A stretch of 7,532 bases of DNA from an uncultured cyanobacterium (GCA_903928835.1 CAIYSK010000137.1:1-7532); one strand, 5' to 3'. Counted from the first letter of the stretch, positions 1-6,660 are shown. Translations and numbers: made by a program. The notes: generated from the sequence alone by a model not told the origin.

Positions 1-373
1 CCTCGTCGCTTGGCTCGCCACCGCCAAAACCACCGCCAAAGCTGCCGCCCTCGGCATCGCGCTTGGAGCCGAGCAGCTCCAGCCGATCGACGCGGATGAC
101 GGGCTTGGTGCGCTCTTCGCCGCTGGCCCGGTCGGTCCAGCGGTCCAGCTTGAAGCTGCCGATGATGCCCACCAAGGAACCCTTCCGGACATAGTCGGCG
201 GCGACCTGGGCTTGTTTGCCCCAGATCTCCAGGTTGAACCAGTCGGGTTCGTCGCCCGAGCTGCGGCGGTTGACGGCGAGGGTGAGGTTGGCCACCACGC
301 TGCCGGATTCGAAGTAGCGCACTTCGGGGTCGCGGCCGGCCCGGCCCACAAGGGTGATCGAATTAACGCCCAT
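1..373 (-). CDS. ssb: Single-stranded DNA-binding protein SSB (3' end cut off by window edge)
   Basis: SSB coats single-stranded DNA during replication, repair and recombination and acts in the cytoplasm on the nucleoid. Read on the minus strand, the frame stays open from an ATG at 373-371 to the left edge, giving about 124 residues. It begins MGVNSITLVGRAGRDPEVRY and continues with the OB-fold pattern of bacterial SSBs: a hydrophobic strand, then DWFNLEIWGKQA at about residues 44-55, with aromatic residues of the kind that stack on bases. A basic, W-containing segment (about 75-90) and an IRVDRLELLGSKRD strand follow. The visible end is a glycine-rich linker (EGGSFGGGFGGG) like the one preceding the acidic tail in this family, so little is probably missing. 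An AGGAG at 385-381, seven bases before the ATG, fixes the start. The gene is divergent from mreB. The family call is secure; the C-terminal tip cannot be seen. Confidence 0.95.
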   Translation of the reverse strand, partial: MGVNSITLVGRAGRDPEVRYFESGSVVANLTLAVNRRSSGDEPDWFNLEIWGKQAQVAADYVRKGSLVGIIGSFKLDRWTDRASGEERTKPVIRVDRLELLGSKRDAEGGSFGGGFGGGEPSDE

Positions 374-458
374 GGCGTATCTCCTGTTGAATTGAATCAG
401 TGACGTCAGTCAATGATGCGGCACCCGGTTCGGGTTCCACCGTTGATCAGTTCCACCC

Positions 459-488
459 TTAAGCCCGGCTGTAACACCGCCCTATGAT
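459..488 (+). promoter_or_regulatory. Possible mreB promoter with a TATGAT -10 box
   Basis: TATGAT at 483-488 matches five of six bases of the bacterial -10 consensus. A weak -35-like TTAAGC (three of six) lies at 459-464 with an 18-base spacer. Transcription would begin near 495, leaving a leader of about 20 bases before the GTG at 514. If this is right, the ATG at 484 lies inside the -10 box and cannot be the start codon. This is pattern matching by eye with no transcript data. Confidence 0.35.
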
Positions 489-513
489 TTGGCCCTTGCA
501 GGCCGGGCTTTTT
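461..513 (+). terminator. Terminator-like hairpin just before mreB
   Basis: AAGCCCGGC at 461-469 is perfectly complementary to GCCGGGCTT at 502-510, with a 32-base loop. The stem runs into five T (509-513), then GTG, then five more T, which is the shape of a Rho-independent terminator or attenuator in the plus direction. The long loop lowers confidence. Both flanking genes point away from this region, so it does not end an obvious upstream gene. It may stop stray plus-strand transcription or end a short leader RNA. Confidence 0.35.
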
Positions 514-1560
514 GTGTTTTTCCGTCGTTTCCAGTTCTCGCGCGATATCGGTATTGACCTGGGAACGGCCAACACCCTGATGTACGTGTCTGGTAAGGGC
601 ATTGTGCTCCAGGAGCCCTCTGTGGTGGCCTTGGATCTGGAGAAGGGCGTGCCCTTGGCCGTGGGCAATGAGGCCAAGATGATGCTCGGCCGCACCCCCG
701 GCAACATCCGGGCTGTGCGTCCGTTGCGGGATGGGGTCATCGCTGACTTCGATGCCGCCGAGCAGATGATCAAATCCTTCATCCGCAAGGGCAACGAGGG
801 CCGCGGCATCGTGGCGCCCCGCCTGGTGATTGGGATTCCCAGTGGCGTTACTGGCGTCGAGCGCCGGGCCGTGCGCGAGGCCGGTTTGGCCGGCGCCCGG
901 GAAGTCCACCTGATTGATGAGCCCGTGGCAGCGGCCATTGGTGCGGGTCTGCCAGTGACCGAGCCCGTGGGCACGATGATCGTGGATATCGGTGGCGGCA
1001 CCACGGAAGTGGCGGTGCTCAGCCTGGGCGGCACCGTAATGAGCGAGTCGGTGCGGGTGGCGGGCGATGAGCTCAGTGATGCGATTGGGGTTTATCTGAA
1101 GAAGGTGCACAACCTGGTGGTGGGTGAGCGCACCGCCGAAGACATCAAAATCCGCATTGGTTCGGCCTTCCCCGACGACGCCCACGACAACACCTCGATG
1201 GATGTGCGTGGCCTGCACCTGCTTTCGGGTCTGCCCCGCACCATCAACGTGCGTGCTGGTGACATCCGCGAGGCGATGTCCGAGCCCCTCAACGTGATCG
1301 TGGAGGCGGTGAAGCGCACCCTGGAACGCACCCCACCTGAACTGGCTGCCGACATCGTGGATCGCGGCATCATGCTGGCCGGTGGCGGTGCCTTAGTCCG
1401 GGGTATCAGCGACCTAATCAGCCATGAAACCGGGATCCTTACCCATGTGGCCGAAGACCCCCTGCTCTGTGTGGTCAACGGCTGCGGCATGGTCCTCGAG
1501 GACTACAGCCGGCTGCAGCGGGTGCTCGATACCCCTGACTTCGCCCGCCATTCCACCTAA
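514..1560 (+). CDS. mreB: Rod shape-determining protein MreB (bacterial actin)
   Basis: MreB is an actin-like ATPase that forms membrane-bound filaments and steers lateral wall synthesis together with MreC, MreD, RodA and PBP2. From the GTG at 514 the protein has 348 residues, about the size of E. coli MreB (347). An N-terminal [10 protein letters not shown] segment fits a membrane-contacting end. Phosphate-1 is [11 protein letters not shown] (11-21), [10 protein letters not shown] carries the likely catalytic Glu (about 136), phosphate-2 is [11 protein letters not shown] (158 onward), and the adenosine motif is [11 protein letters not shown] (288 onward). An in-frame ATG at 484 would add ten residues ([10 protein letters not shown]) that do not resemble the family and lie in a hairpin loop and a -10-like box, so GTG is preferred. 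Neither start has a clear Shine-Dalgarno sequence. It is first in the run mreB-mreC-mreD. Function is very sure; the start is fairly sure. Confidence 0.97.
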   Translation: MFFRRFQFSRDIGIDLGTANTLMYVSGKGIVLQEPSVVALDLEKGVPLAVGNEAKMMLGRTPGNIRAVRPLRDGVIADFDAAEQMIKSFIRKGNEGRGIVAPRLVIGIPSGVTGVERRAVREAGLAGAREVHLIDEPVAAAIGAGLPVTEPVGTMIVDIGGGTTEVAVLSLGGTVMSESVRVAGDELSDAIGVYLKKVHNLVVGERTAEDIKIRIGSAFPDDAHDNTSMDVRGLHLLSGLPRTINVRAGDIREAMSEPLNVIVEAVKRTLERTPPELAADIVDRGIMLAGGGALVRGISDLISHETGILTHVAEDPLLCVVNGCGMVLEDYSRLQRVLDTPDFARHST

Positions 1561-1565
1561 ACGTC

Positions 1566-2318
1566 ATGCAGGCTGGCCCCAGGCTGCGCCTCCCGCCCGT
1601 CAGGCTGATCTTGCAGGTTTGGCCCTTGGCGCTGCTGGTTCTAGCTGGCGTTGCCATTCGGCTCAGTAAGGGCGCCGGGGTGGCCGATGCCTATGCAGTC
1701 CTCAGTCGCCCCTTTTGGCCAGGCACCGCCCAAGGCGAATGGGTCAAGCAGGCCCAGCGGCTGGAGGATCAAACCCGCCTCAGTCAGCTCACAGCCGACA
1801 ACCAGCGCCTGCGCCAACTGCTGCAGCTTCGCAGTCAGTTGGGTAAAGAGCTTTTGGCGCCAGTGATCTCGAGGGATCCCGGCGGCTGGTGGCAGCAGCT
1901 GGTGATCGGCCAAGGATCCATCCAAGGCGTCACGCCGGGGGATCCGGTGGTGGCCCCCGGCGGGCTGCTGGGCCGCATTGCCAGCGTGACTCCCACCACG
2001 GCCAGCGTGGCCCTGCTCACCGATCCCAGCAGCCATGTGGGGGTGTGGGTGGCCCGCACCCAGCAGCATGGCCTGCTCACGGGGCTGGGTTCGAGCCGGC
2101 CGGTGCTGCGCTTTTTGGATAAGGACCCCGGGGTGCGGCCCGGGGATGTGGTGCTGACCTCCCCCGCCAGCACCCTGGTGCCCCCCAACCTCAGCGTGGG
2201 GGTGATCCAGTCGGTGAATGGGATGGCCTCGCCAGCTCCGGAGGCGGTGGTGCAACTCAGTGCCAGGGCTGGTGCCATCGATTGGGTGCGGGTGCTGATG
2301 CGCCCAGGGCGGCCATGA
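1566..2318 (+). CDS. mreC: Rod shape-determining protein MreC
   Basis: MreC is a single-pass inner-membrane protein whose periplasmic part organises the elongation machinery and contacts PBP2. The 250-residue product has a basic N-terminus and one membrane segment at about residues 13-33 (hydrophobic from LILQVWPLALLVLAGVAI). A predicted coiled coil follows at about 60-95 (LEDQTRLSQLTADNQRLRQL). The rest is the beta-rich MreC core, with WWQQLVIGQGSIQGVTPGDP, GGLLGRIASVTPTTASVALL and VRPGDVVLTSPAS matching the family's repeated GD/VxPGD turns. It is on the short side for the family, with only a brief tail after the beta domains. The ATG lies five bases after the mreB stop, and the stop overlaps the mreD start, so translational coupling is likely. 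Confidence 0.95.
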   Translation: MQAGPRLRLPPVRLILQVWPLALLVLAGVAIRLSKGAGVADAYAVLSRPFWPGTAQGEWVKQAQRLEDQTRLSQLTADNQRLRQLLQLRSQLGKELLAPVISRDPGGWWQQLVIGQGSIQGVTPGDPVVAPGGLLGRIASVTPTTASVALLTDPSSHVGVWVARTQQHGLLTGLGSSRPVLRFLDKDPGVRPGDVVLTSPASTLVPPNLSVGVIQSVNGMASPAPEAVVQLSARAGAIDWVRVLMRPGRP

Positions 2319-2815
2319 GCAGCTTGGCGCTACGGGGTTGGTATAGAGCCACGGCCCTGTTGGTGCCCTTGCTCACCTTGGCGTCGCCAGGGTTCCTCAA
2401 GCTGGGTGATGTGGGCCCTGCCTGGGCGGTGCTGTGGCTCTTGCCCTGGGCCTTGGTGGATGGAGCCCGCTCGGGGGCACTGGCGGGGTTGCTGTTGGGC
2501 TTGGTGCTCGATGGCCTGCATCTCGGCCCGATCAGCGAAATCCCCGCCTTGATGGTGCTGGGTTGGTGGTGGGGCCGGATGGGCCGCAAGGGTTTGCCGA
2601 TCGAGCGCAGCTTCAGCCTGGGACTTTTGGCCCTGCTAGGCACCGCCTTTGTGGGACTCACCTTGATCCTGCAGCTCGCTGTGGTCGGAGAGCTGCAGCG
2701 GCCGGTGCTCTACACCTGGTTGAGCCAAACACTTTTGACGGCCCTGCTCGCTCCCATGGTCTGTTCATTGCAGTTGCTGTTCTGGCGGCAACAGACTTCA
2801 GGAGGCCGTCGCTAG
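2315..2815 (+). CDS. mreD: Rod shape-determining protein MreD
   Basis: MreD is a small polytopic membrane protein that partners MreC in the elongation complex. The 166-residue product is very hydrophobic, with about five membrane segments: near residues 13-30, 36-50, 53-68, 108-130 and 140-160. The DGARSGALAGLLLGLVLDGL stretch (about 49-68) is typical of MreD, where a G-rich helix and a conserved LD follow the second segment. The ATG at 2315 overlaps the mreC stop as ATGA, with an AGGG-like ribosome site a few bases upstream. A longer reading from TTG at 2282 adds residues that look like out-of-frame mreC and is not favoured. The short basic tail (RQQTSGGRR) ends directly at the next gene's start codon. 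Position after mreC supports the call, as sequence conservation in MreD is low. Confidence 0.9.
   Translation: MSSLALRGWYRATALLVPLLTLASPGFLKLGDVGPAWAVLWLLPWALVDGARSGALAGLLLGLVLDGLHLGPISEIPALMVLGWWWGRMGRKGLPIERSFSLGLLALLGTAFVGLTLILQLAVVGELQRPVLYTWLSQTLLTALLAPMVCSLQLLFWRQQTSGGRR
2800..2805 (+). promoter_or_regulatory. Strong ribosome binding site for the solute-binding protein
   Basis: A perfect AGGAGG lies in the last codons of mreD, ten bases before the ATG at 2816. It supports that ATG, although a second ATG at 2825 is also within reach. Such a strong site at the end of an upstream gene suggests the downstream protein is translated efficiently from the shared message. Confidence 0.7.
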
Positions 2816-4144
2816 ATGGCACCGATGGCCCGCCGAATGCGTCGCCGCAGTGTGCTGGCCCTGTTGGCCAGTGGCTCGGCGGCGGCCCTCTCCAGCTGTG
2901 GCAAGGGCCTGGGCCCGCAGCGGGGGGGGGCTGGGCTGCGGCAGTTGAATTTTTGGACCTTGGATTTGGCGCCCAAGTTCAATGGCTACATCCGGGAGGT
3001 GATTGCCGCCTGGGAGCAGCAAAACCCCGGGGTAGTGGTGCGCTGGACCGATGTGCCCTGGAGCTCGGTGGAGCGCAAATTGTTGGCGGCGGTGTTTGCC
3101 CGCACGGCCCCAGATTTGGTCAACCTCAATCCCCCCTTTGCCGCCAACCTGGCCAGCAAGGGAGGGCTCTTAGACCTGGCGCCCGTGCTTCCAGCCGCTG
3201 CCCAGCAGGTGTATCTGGCCAAGATCTGGCAGGCCGGAGCCCAGAACGGCCAGCAATTTGCGATCCCCTGGTATCTCACGACCCGGATCACGATGGCCAA
3301 CCGGAGCGTGCTGGCCAAGGCGGGCTATGAAGCCCCGCCAAAGCGCTGGCAGGACGTGCCCGCCTATGCCGAGGCCGTGCGCCGCCGCACCGGCAAGTAC
3401 GCCCTGTTCATGAGCGTGGTGCCCGACGACTCTGCCGAGTTGCTGGAAACCTTGGTGCAGATGGGCGTGCAACTGCTCGATGACCAGCACCGCGCCGCCT
3501 TCAATTCCGCCGTTGGGCGCGGGGCTTTTGCCTTTTGGAGTGATCTCTACCGCCGCGGCTTGTTGCCCCAGGAGGTGGTGAGCCAGGGCTACCGCCGGGC
3601 CATTGAGCTTTACCAGGCCGGTGATCTGGCCCAGGTGGCCACGGGCCCCGATTTCCTCACCAATCTGCAAACCAATGCGCCCGGCATCGCCGCAGCCACA
3701 GCCCCCTATCCACCGCTGCTGGGCCCCAATGGCGAGGCCAACGTGGCGATGATGAATTTGGTGGTGCCCAAGCAAACGGCCATGGCCGCTGAAGCGGTGA
3801 GCTTTGGGCTGTTCCTGACCAATGCCCCCAACCAACTGACCTTTGCCAACCAGGCCCGGGTGTTGCCGTCCGCCACGGCTGCTTTGGCAGAGGTGCTCGA
3901 AACCTTGCAGCAACCTGACCCCCGGCCGGGGTCTGTGCCTTTGGTGCGGGCTGCTCGGCTGCTCTCAGCCCAAACCCTTGGCCATGCCAGGGTGCTGGTG
4001 CCGGCAACGCCGGGGGTGAAACGGCTGCAGGCCATCCTTTACACCCAGTTGCAGAGGGCGATGCTGGGCGAATTGTCCAGTGAAGCGGCCCTGGCGGCGG
4101 CGGAGCTGGAATGGAATCGCTATGCGGCAGCCCGCTGGCCCTAG
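2816..4144 (+). CDS. ABC-type sugar solute-binding lipoprotein (family 1)
   Basis: This 442-residue protein looks like the extracytoplasmic binding component of an ABC importer for sugars or related solutes. The N-terminus has RRMRRRS, a hydrophobic stretch and the lipobox LSSC, with the modified Cys at residue 28, so it should be a membrane-anchored lipoprotein. The RR-S-V-L pattern could also fit Tat export. The mature part follows family 1 binding proteins: LNFWTLDLAPKFNGYIREVI, then a WEQQNPGVVVRWTDVPW strand, PDLVNLNPPFAANLASKGGL, FAIPWYLTTRITMANRSVL, and RWQDVPAYAEAVRRRTGKYA. Its ATG begins immediately after the mreD stop with AGGAGG upstream, so it probably shares the mreBCD message. 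No permease or ATPase gene is in the window. The ligand cannot be read from sequence; glucosylglycerol- or trehalose-like substrates are only possibilities. A scaffolding or envelope role is an alternative. Confidence 0.88.
   Translation: MAPMARRMRRRSVLALLASGSAAALSSCGKGLGPQRGGAGLRQLNFWTLDLAPKFNGYIREVIAAWEQQNPGVVVRWTDVPWSSVERKLLAAVFARTAPDLVNLNPPFAANLASKGGLLDLAPVLPAAAQQVYLAKIWQAGAQNGQQFAIPWYLTTRITMANRSVLAKAGYEAPPKRWQDVPAYAEAVRRRTGKYALFMSVVPDDSAELLETLVQMGVQLLDDQHRAAFNSAVGRGAFAFWSDLYRRGLLPQEVVSQGYRRAIELYQAGDLAQVATGPDFLTNLQTNAPGIAAATAPYPPLLGPNGEANVAMMNLVVPKQTAMAAEAVSFGLFLTNAPNQLTFANQARVLPSATAALAEVLETLQQPDPRPGSVPLVRAARLLSAQTLGHARVLVPATPGVKRLQAILYTQLQRAMLGELSSEAALAAAELEWNRYAAARWP
2922..2930 (+). repeat. 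Run of nine G in the binding-protein gene
   Basis: Nine consecutive G encode part of the linker QRGGAG, about ten residues after the lipobox Cys. The frame reads through it correctly here. Such tracts can slip during replication, and loss or gain of one base would truncate the protein near its start. Confidence 0.9.
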
Positions 4145-4180
4145 CAGTGAAATTCCGGCATGTCTGCTCCTTTAGAAAAG

Positions 4181-4198
4181 CTTAAATCTGCCTAAATC
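4181..4198 (+). promoter_or_regulatory. Tandem 8-base direct repeats upstream of rpaB
   Basis: CTTAAATC at 4181-4188 and CCTAAATC at 4191-4198 match in seven of eight positions and are separated by two bases. A weaker relative, CTTTAGAA, lies at 4170-4177. OmpR/PhoB-family regulators bind tandem half-sites about one helical turn apart, and the RpaB site HLR1 is described as two 8-base TTACA-type repeats with a two-base spacer. The match in sequence is partial, so this is a candidate operator, possibly for RpaB itself. Confidence 0.35.
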
Positions 4199-4219
4199 GG
4201 CTCTGGCAGAGGCATTTTT
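4187..4219 (+). terminator. Possible terminator after the mreBCD run
   Basis: TGCCT at 4189-4193 pairs with AGGCA at 4210-4214, directly followed by five T (4215-4219). An alternative overlapping stem pairs TCTGCC (4187-4192) with GGCAGA (4205-4210). The stem is short and not very stable, but this is the only terminator-shaped element between the binding-protein gene and rpaB. It partly overlaps the direct repeats. Confidence 0.35.
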
Positions 4220-4288
4220 AGGGATGACCTCCAGGCTGTCTGAAGGTTAGGGTTGCGATTCTTCATCCGAAACCCTCCCCATGCCCCT

Positions 4289-4293
4289 GGAGG
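4289..4293 (+). promoter_or_regulatory. Ribosome binding site that sets the rpaB start
   Basis: GGAGG at 4289-4293 lies eight bases before the ATG at 4302, which is ideal spacing. The earlier in-frame ATG at 4281 has only a pyrimidine-rich stretch before it and no such site, so the 4302 start is preferred. Confidence 0.65.
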
Positions 4294-4301
4294 ACAGGCC
4301 T

Positions 4302-5111
4302 ATGGCGAGCGAGGCTCCTGGGGCAGGCGAAGGGTCCGAGCCCCTCGCCCAGGCACCCGTTGATCCCAAGGCCACCTTGCTGGTGGTGGATGACGAGGCA
4401 GCCGTGCGGCGGGTGCTGGTGATGCGCCTCCAGTTGGCCGGCTATCGGGTCATCTGTGCAGAAGACGGCGAAGAAGCCCTCACCCTGTTCCATCAAGAGC
4501 AGCCCGATTTGGTGGTGCTCGATGTGATGCTGCCCAAGCTGGATGGCTTCGCTGTATGTCGGCGCTTGCGGGCCGAATCCTGCGTGCCAATTATTTTCCT
4601 CTCGGCCCTTGATGCCATTGCCGAGCGGGTTTCCGGCCTGGATCTCGGTGCCGACGACTATCTCCCCAAACCCTTTAGCCCAAAAGAACTCGAAGCCCGG
4701 ATCGCCACGATCCTGCGCCGGGTGGGCCGCGGCTCCGCTTCCGCCGAACCCCGGGAGGTGCCCACGGGCAGCGGGGTGCTCCGCGTGGGGGATCTGGTGG
4801 TTGACACCAACCGCCGCCAGGTGACCCGCGATAGCGAACGCATCGGCCTCACCTACACCGAATTCAGCCTGCTGGAACTGTTGTTCCGTGAGCCGGGCCG
4901 GGTGGTGCCCCGCGCTGAGATCCTCGAGCAGCTCTGGGGCTACCCGCCGCGTCGCGCCGCCGACCTGCGTGTTGTCGACGTGTACGTCGCTCGCCTGCGC
5001 GGCAAGCTCGAGCCCGATCCCCGCAACCCGGAGTTGATCCTGACGGTGCGCGGCACCGGCTATGCCTCCCAGCGGATGGGAGATGGGGTTCTTTCGGCTG
5101 CGGTGTCCTAG
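4302..5111 (+). CDS. rpaB: RpaB-type response regulator, OmpR family
   Basis: RpaB is a cyanobacterial and plastid DNA-binding response regulator. It receives phosphate from NblS-type kinases and controls high-light, redox and photosystem genes. The 269-residue product has a 25-residue lead rich in small and acidic residues, then a receiver domain (about 26-140). The acidic pair is D30-D31, the likely phospho-Asp is D74 in LVVLDVMLPKLDG, Ser sits at 101 where many relatives have Thr, and Lys is 123 in DDYLPKPFSPKELEARI. A winged-helix output domain (about 160-260) carries RIGLTYTEFSLLELLFREPG, ILEQLWGY and RVVDVYVARLRGKLEPDP. The PKLDG and KPFSPKELEARI strings match RpaB rather than RpaA. It has its own upstream region with direct repeats and precedes lysS by 51 bases. 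The symbol rests on recalled sequence likeness; another OmpR-type paralogue is the alternative. Confidence 0.88.
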   Translation: MASEAPGAGEGSEPLAQAPVDPKATLLVVDDEAAVRRVLVMRLQLAGYRVICAEDGEEALTLFHQEQPDLVVLDVMLPKLDGFAVCRRLRAESCVPIIFLSALDAIAERVSGLDLGADDYLPKPFSPKELEARIATILRRVGRGSASAEPREVPTGSGVLRVGDLVVDTNRRQVTRDSERIGLTYTEFSLLELLFREPGRVVPRAEILEQLWGYPPRRAADLRVVDVYVARLRGKLEPDPRNPELILTVRGTGYASQRMGDGVLSAAVS

Positions 5112-5134
5112 CTGCCTGAGCGGCGCTCCTGCAG
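5112..5134 (+). other. Small hairpin between rpaB and lysS
   Basis: CTGC (5112-5115) pairs with GCAG (5131-5134), and GAGC (5118-5121) pairs with GCTC (5125-5128) around a GGC loop; a symmetric 2x2 internal loop separates the two stems. No T-run follows, so it does not look like an intrinsic terminator. It might stabilise or process the rpaB message, or be chance. Confidence 0.3.
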
Positions 5135-5162
5135 GATGGGCCGATCTGAGTAGCCCACGGCC

Positions 5163-6659
5163 TTGTCGGATCTGCGCGAGACCCGTCTCGAGAAAGCTCA
5201 AGCCCTAGCGGCCATCGGCCAGGGGCCCTATGGCCTGCGCTTTGAGCCCAGCCATCGCCATGGCCAGCTCCAGGCGGCCCACGCCGATCTCCCGAACGGC
5301 GAGGAGCGGGATGTGGCCGTGGCCGTGGCCGGCCGGGTGATGACCCGCCGGGTGATGGGCAAATTGGCCTTCTTCACCCTGGCTGATGAGACCGGCCCGA
5401 TCCAGCTGTTTATTGAAAAGGCCACCCTGGAAGCGGAGATCCCGGAGGATCCCGAAGCCTTTGCCCACCTCACCAGCCTGGTGGATGCCGGCGATCTGAT
5501 CGGCGTGAAGGGCACCCTGCGCCGCACCGACCGCGGCGAGCTTTCGGTGAGGGTGAAGGGCTGGACCATGCTCACCAAGAGCCTGCAGCCCCTGCCCGAT
5601 AAGTGGCATGGCCTCGCCGATGTGGAGAAGCGCTACCGCCAGCGCTACCTCGATCTGATCGTGTCGCCCGACACCCGCGAAACCTTCCGGCGCCGCGCCT
5701 TGATGGTGAGCGCCATGCGCCGCTGGCTCGATGCCCGGGATTTCCTGGAGATCGAAACGCCGGTGCTGCAGAGCGTGCCCGGCGGGGCCGATGCCCGGCC
5801 GTTTGAAACCCACCACAACGCCCTGGATCTACCGCTCACCCTGCGCATTGCCACCGAGCTGCACCTCAAGCGCCTGGTGGTGGGCGGCTTTGAGCGGGTG
5901 TATGAGCTGGGCCGGATCTTCCGCAACGAGGGGATCAGCACCCGCCACAACCCCGAATTCACCTCGGTGGAGATCTACCAGGCCTACGCCGACTACACCG
6001 ACATGATGGATCTCACCGAGCAGCTGATTGCTTCGGTGTGCCAAGAGGTGTGCGGTAGCACCACCATCACTTACCAAGGCACGGAGATCGATCTGGCACC
6101 CCCCTGGCGCCGGGCCACCATGCATGAGCTGGTGGAGCAGGCCTGTGGCCTGGATTTCAGCACGTTTGCGACCCGCGACGAGGCTGCTGCTGCCATGGCG
6201 GCCGCCGGGCTGGAGGTGCCGGCCCTGGCGGATTCGGTGGGTCGTTTGCTGGTGGAGGCCTTTGATCAGCGGGTTGAGGCCAACCTGATCCAGCCCACCT
6301 TTGTGCTGGATTACCCGGTAGAAAATTCGCCCTTGGCCAGGGCCCACCGCAGCAAGCCGGGCCTGGTGGAGCGCTTCGAGCTGTTCATCGTGGGCCGCGA
6401 GACGGCCAATGCCTTTAGTGAGCTGATTGACCCGGTGGATCAGCGCCAACGCCTGGAAACCCAGCAGACCCGGCGGGCTGCCGGCGACTTGGAAGCCCAG
6501 GGGGTGGATGAAGACTTCATCCATGCCCTGGAGGTGGGCATGCCGCCCACGGGCGGGCTTGGGATTGGTATCGACCGGCTGGTGATGTTGCTCACCGATA
6601 GCCCCTCCATCCGCGATGTGATCGCCTTCCCACTGTTGCGGCCGGGTGCAGTGGGATAA
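5163..6659 (+). CDS. lysS: Lysyl-tRNA synthetase, class II
   Basis: This enzyme attaches lysine to tRNA-Lys using ATP, in the cytoplasm. The 498-residue protein has the usual class IIb layout. An N-terminal OB-fold anticodon-binding domain (about 55-150) includes [19 protein letters not shown] and RGELSVRV. The catalytic domain follows: motif 1 at about 175-203 ([18 protein letters not shown], then EIETPVL), motif 2 at about 253-272 ([20 protein letters not shown]), and motif 3 at about 465-490 ([13 protein letters not shown], with Arg 472). Length is normal. The start is TTG: an in-frame TAG lies at 5151-5153 and the next in-frame Met is well inside the OB fold, while the reading from TTG gives [11 protein letters not shown], which fits the picocyanobacterial LysRS N-terminus. 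No clear ribosome site precedes it. It may be co-transcribed with rpaB. Confidence 0.97.
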   Translation: MSDLRETRLEKAQALAAIGQGPYGLRFEPSHRHGQLQAAHADLPNGEERDVAVAVAGRVMTRRVMGKLAFFTLADETGPIQLFIEKATLEAEIPEDPEAFAHLTSLVDAGDLIGVKGTLRRTDRGELSVRVKGWTMLTKSLQPLPDKWHGLADVEKRYRQRYLDLIVSPDTRETFRRRALMVSAMRRWLDARDFLEIETPVLQSVPGGADARPFETHHNALDLPLTLRIATELHLKRLVVGGFERVYELGRIFRNEGISTRHNPEFTSVEIYQAYADYTDMMDLTEQLIASVCQEVCGSTTITYQGTEIDLAPPWRRATMHELVEQACGLDFSTFATRDEAAAAMAAAGLEVPALADSVGRLLVEAFDQRVEANLIQPTFVLDYPVENSPLARAHRSKPGLVERFELFIVGRETANAFSELIDPVDQRQRLETQQTRRAAGDLEAQGVDEDFIHALEVGMPPTGGLGIGIDRLVMLLTDSPSIRDVIAFPLLRPGAVG

Positions 6660-6660
6660 T
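6652..6660 (+). promoter_or_regulatory. Possible extended -10 promoter over the lysS stop codon
   Basis: TGG directly followed by GATAAT gives an extended -10 pattern (TGnTATAAT with one mismatch), overlapping the lysS TAA. No good -35 is seen, which extended -10 promoters can tolerate. Transcription would start near 6667, nine bases before the ATG at 6676 and about 36 before the ATG at 6703, which favours the later start for the next gene. Confidence 0.3.

Noticed and set aside
1..60. Short CCACCGCCAAA-type repeats at the left edge
   Set aside because: They are the codons of the Gly/Phe-rich SSB linker and need no other explanation.
434..457. Two copies of GTTCCACC 16 bases apart before mreB
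   Set aside because: The copies are short, the spacing does not fit a usual operator phase, and nothing else supports a binding site.
406..1218. A 270-codon open frame antisense to mreB
   Set aside because: It lies opposite a clearly real mreB, its product is His/Gly/Gln-rich with no family pattern, and long antisense frames are expected when third positions are strongly G/C.
2434..3330. A 298-codon plus-strand frame spanning mreD and the binding-protein gene
   Set aside because: It is out of frame with two well supported genes, rich in Gly, Ala and Pro, and has no domain pattern; it is a compositional shadow.
4263..5201. A 312-codon open frame antisense to rpaB
   Set aside because: The product has low-complexity His/Gly/Gln composition and no recognisable domain, while the sense strand encodes a complete response regulator.
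5205..6524. Two antisense frames of over 200 codons inside lysS
   Set aside because: Both mirror the LysRS coding strand and show no independent protein features.
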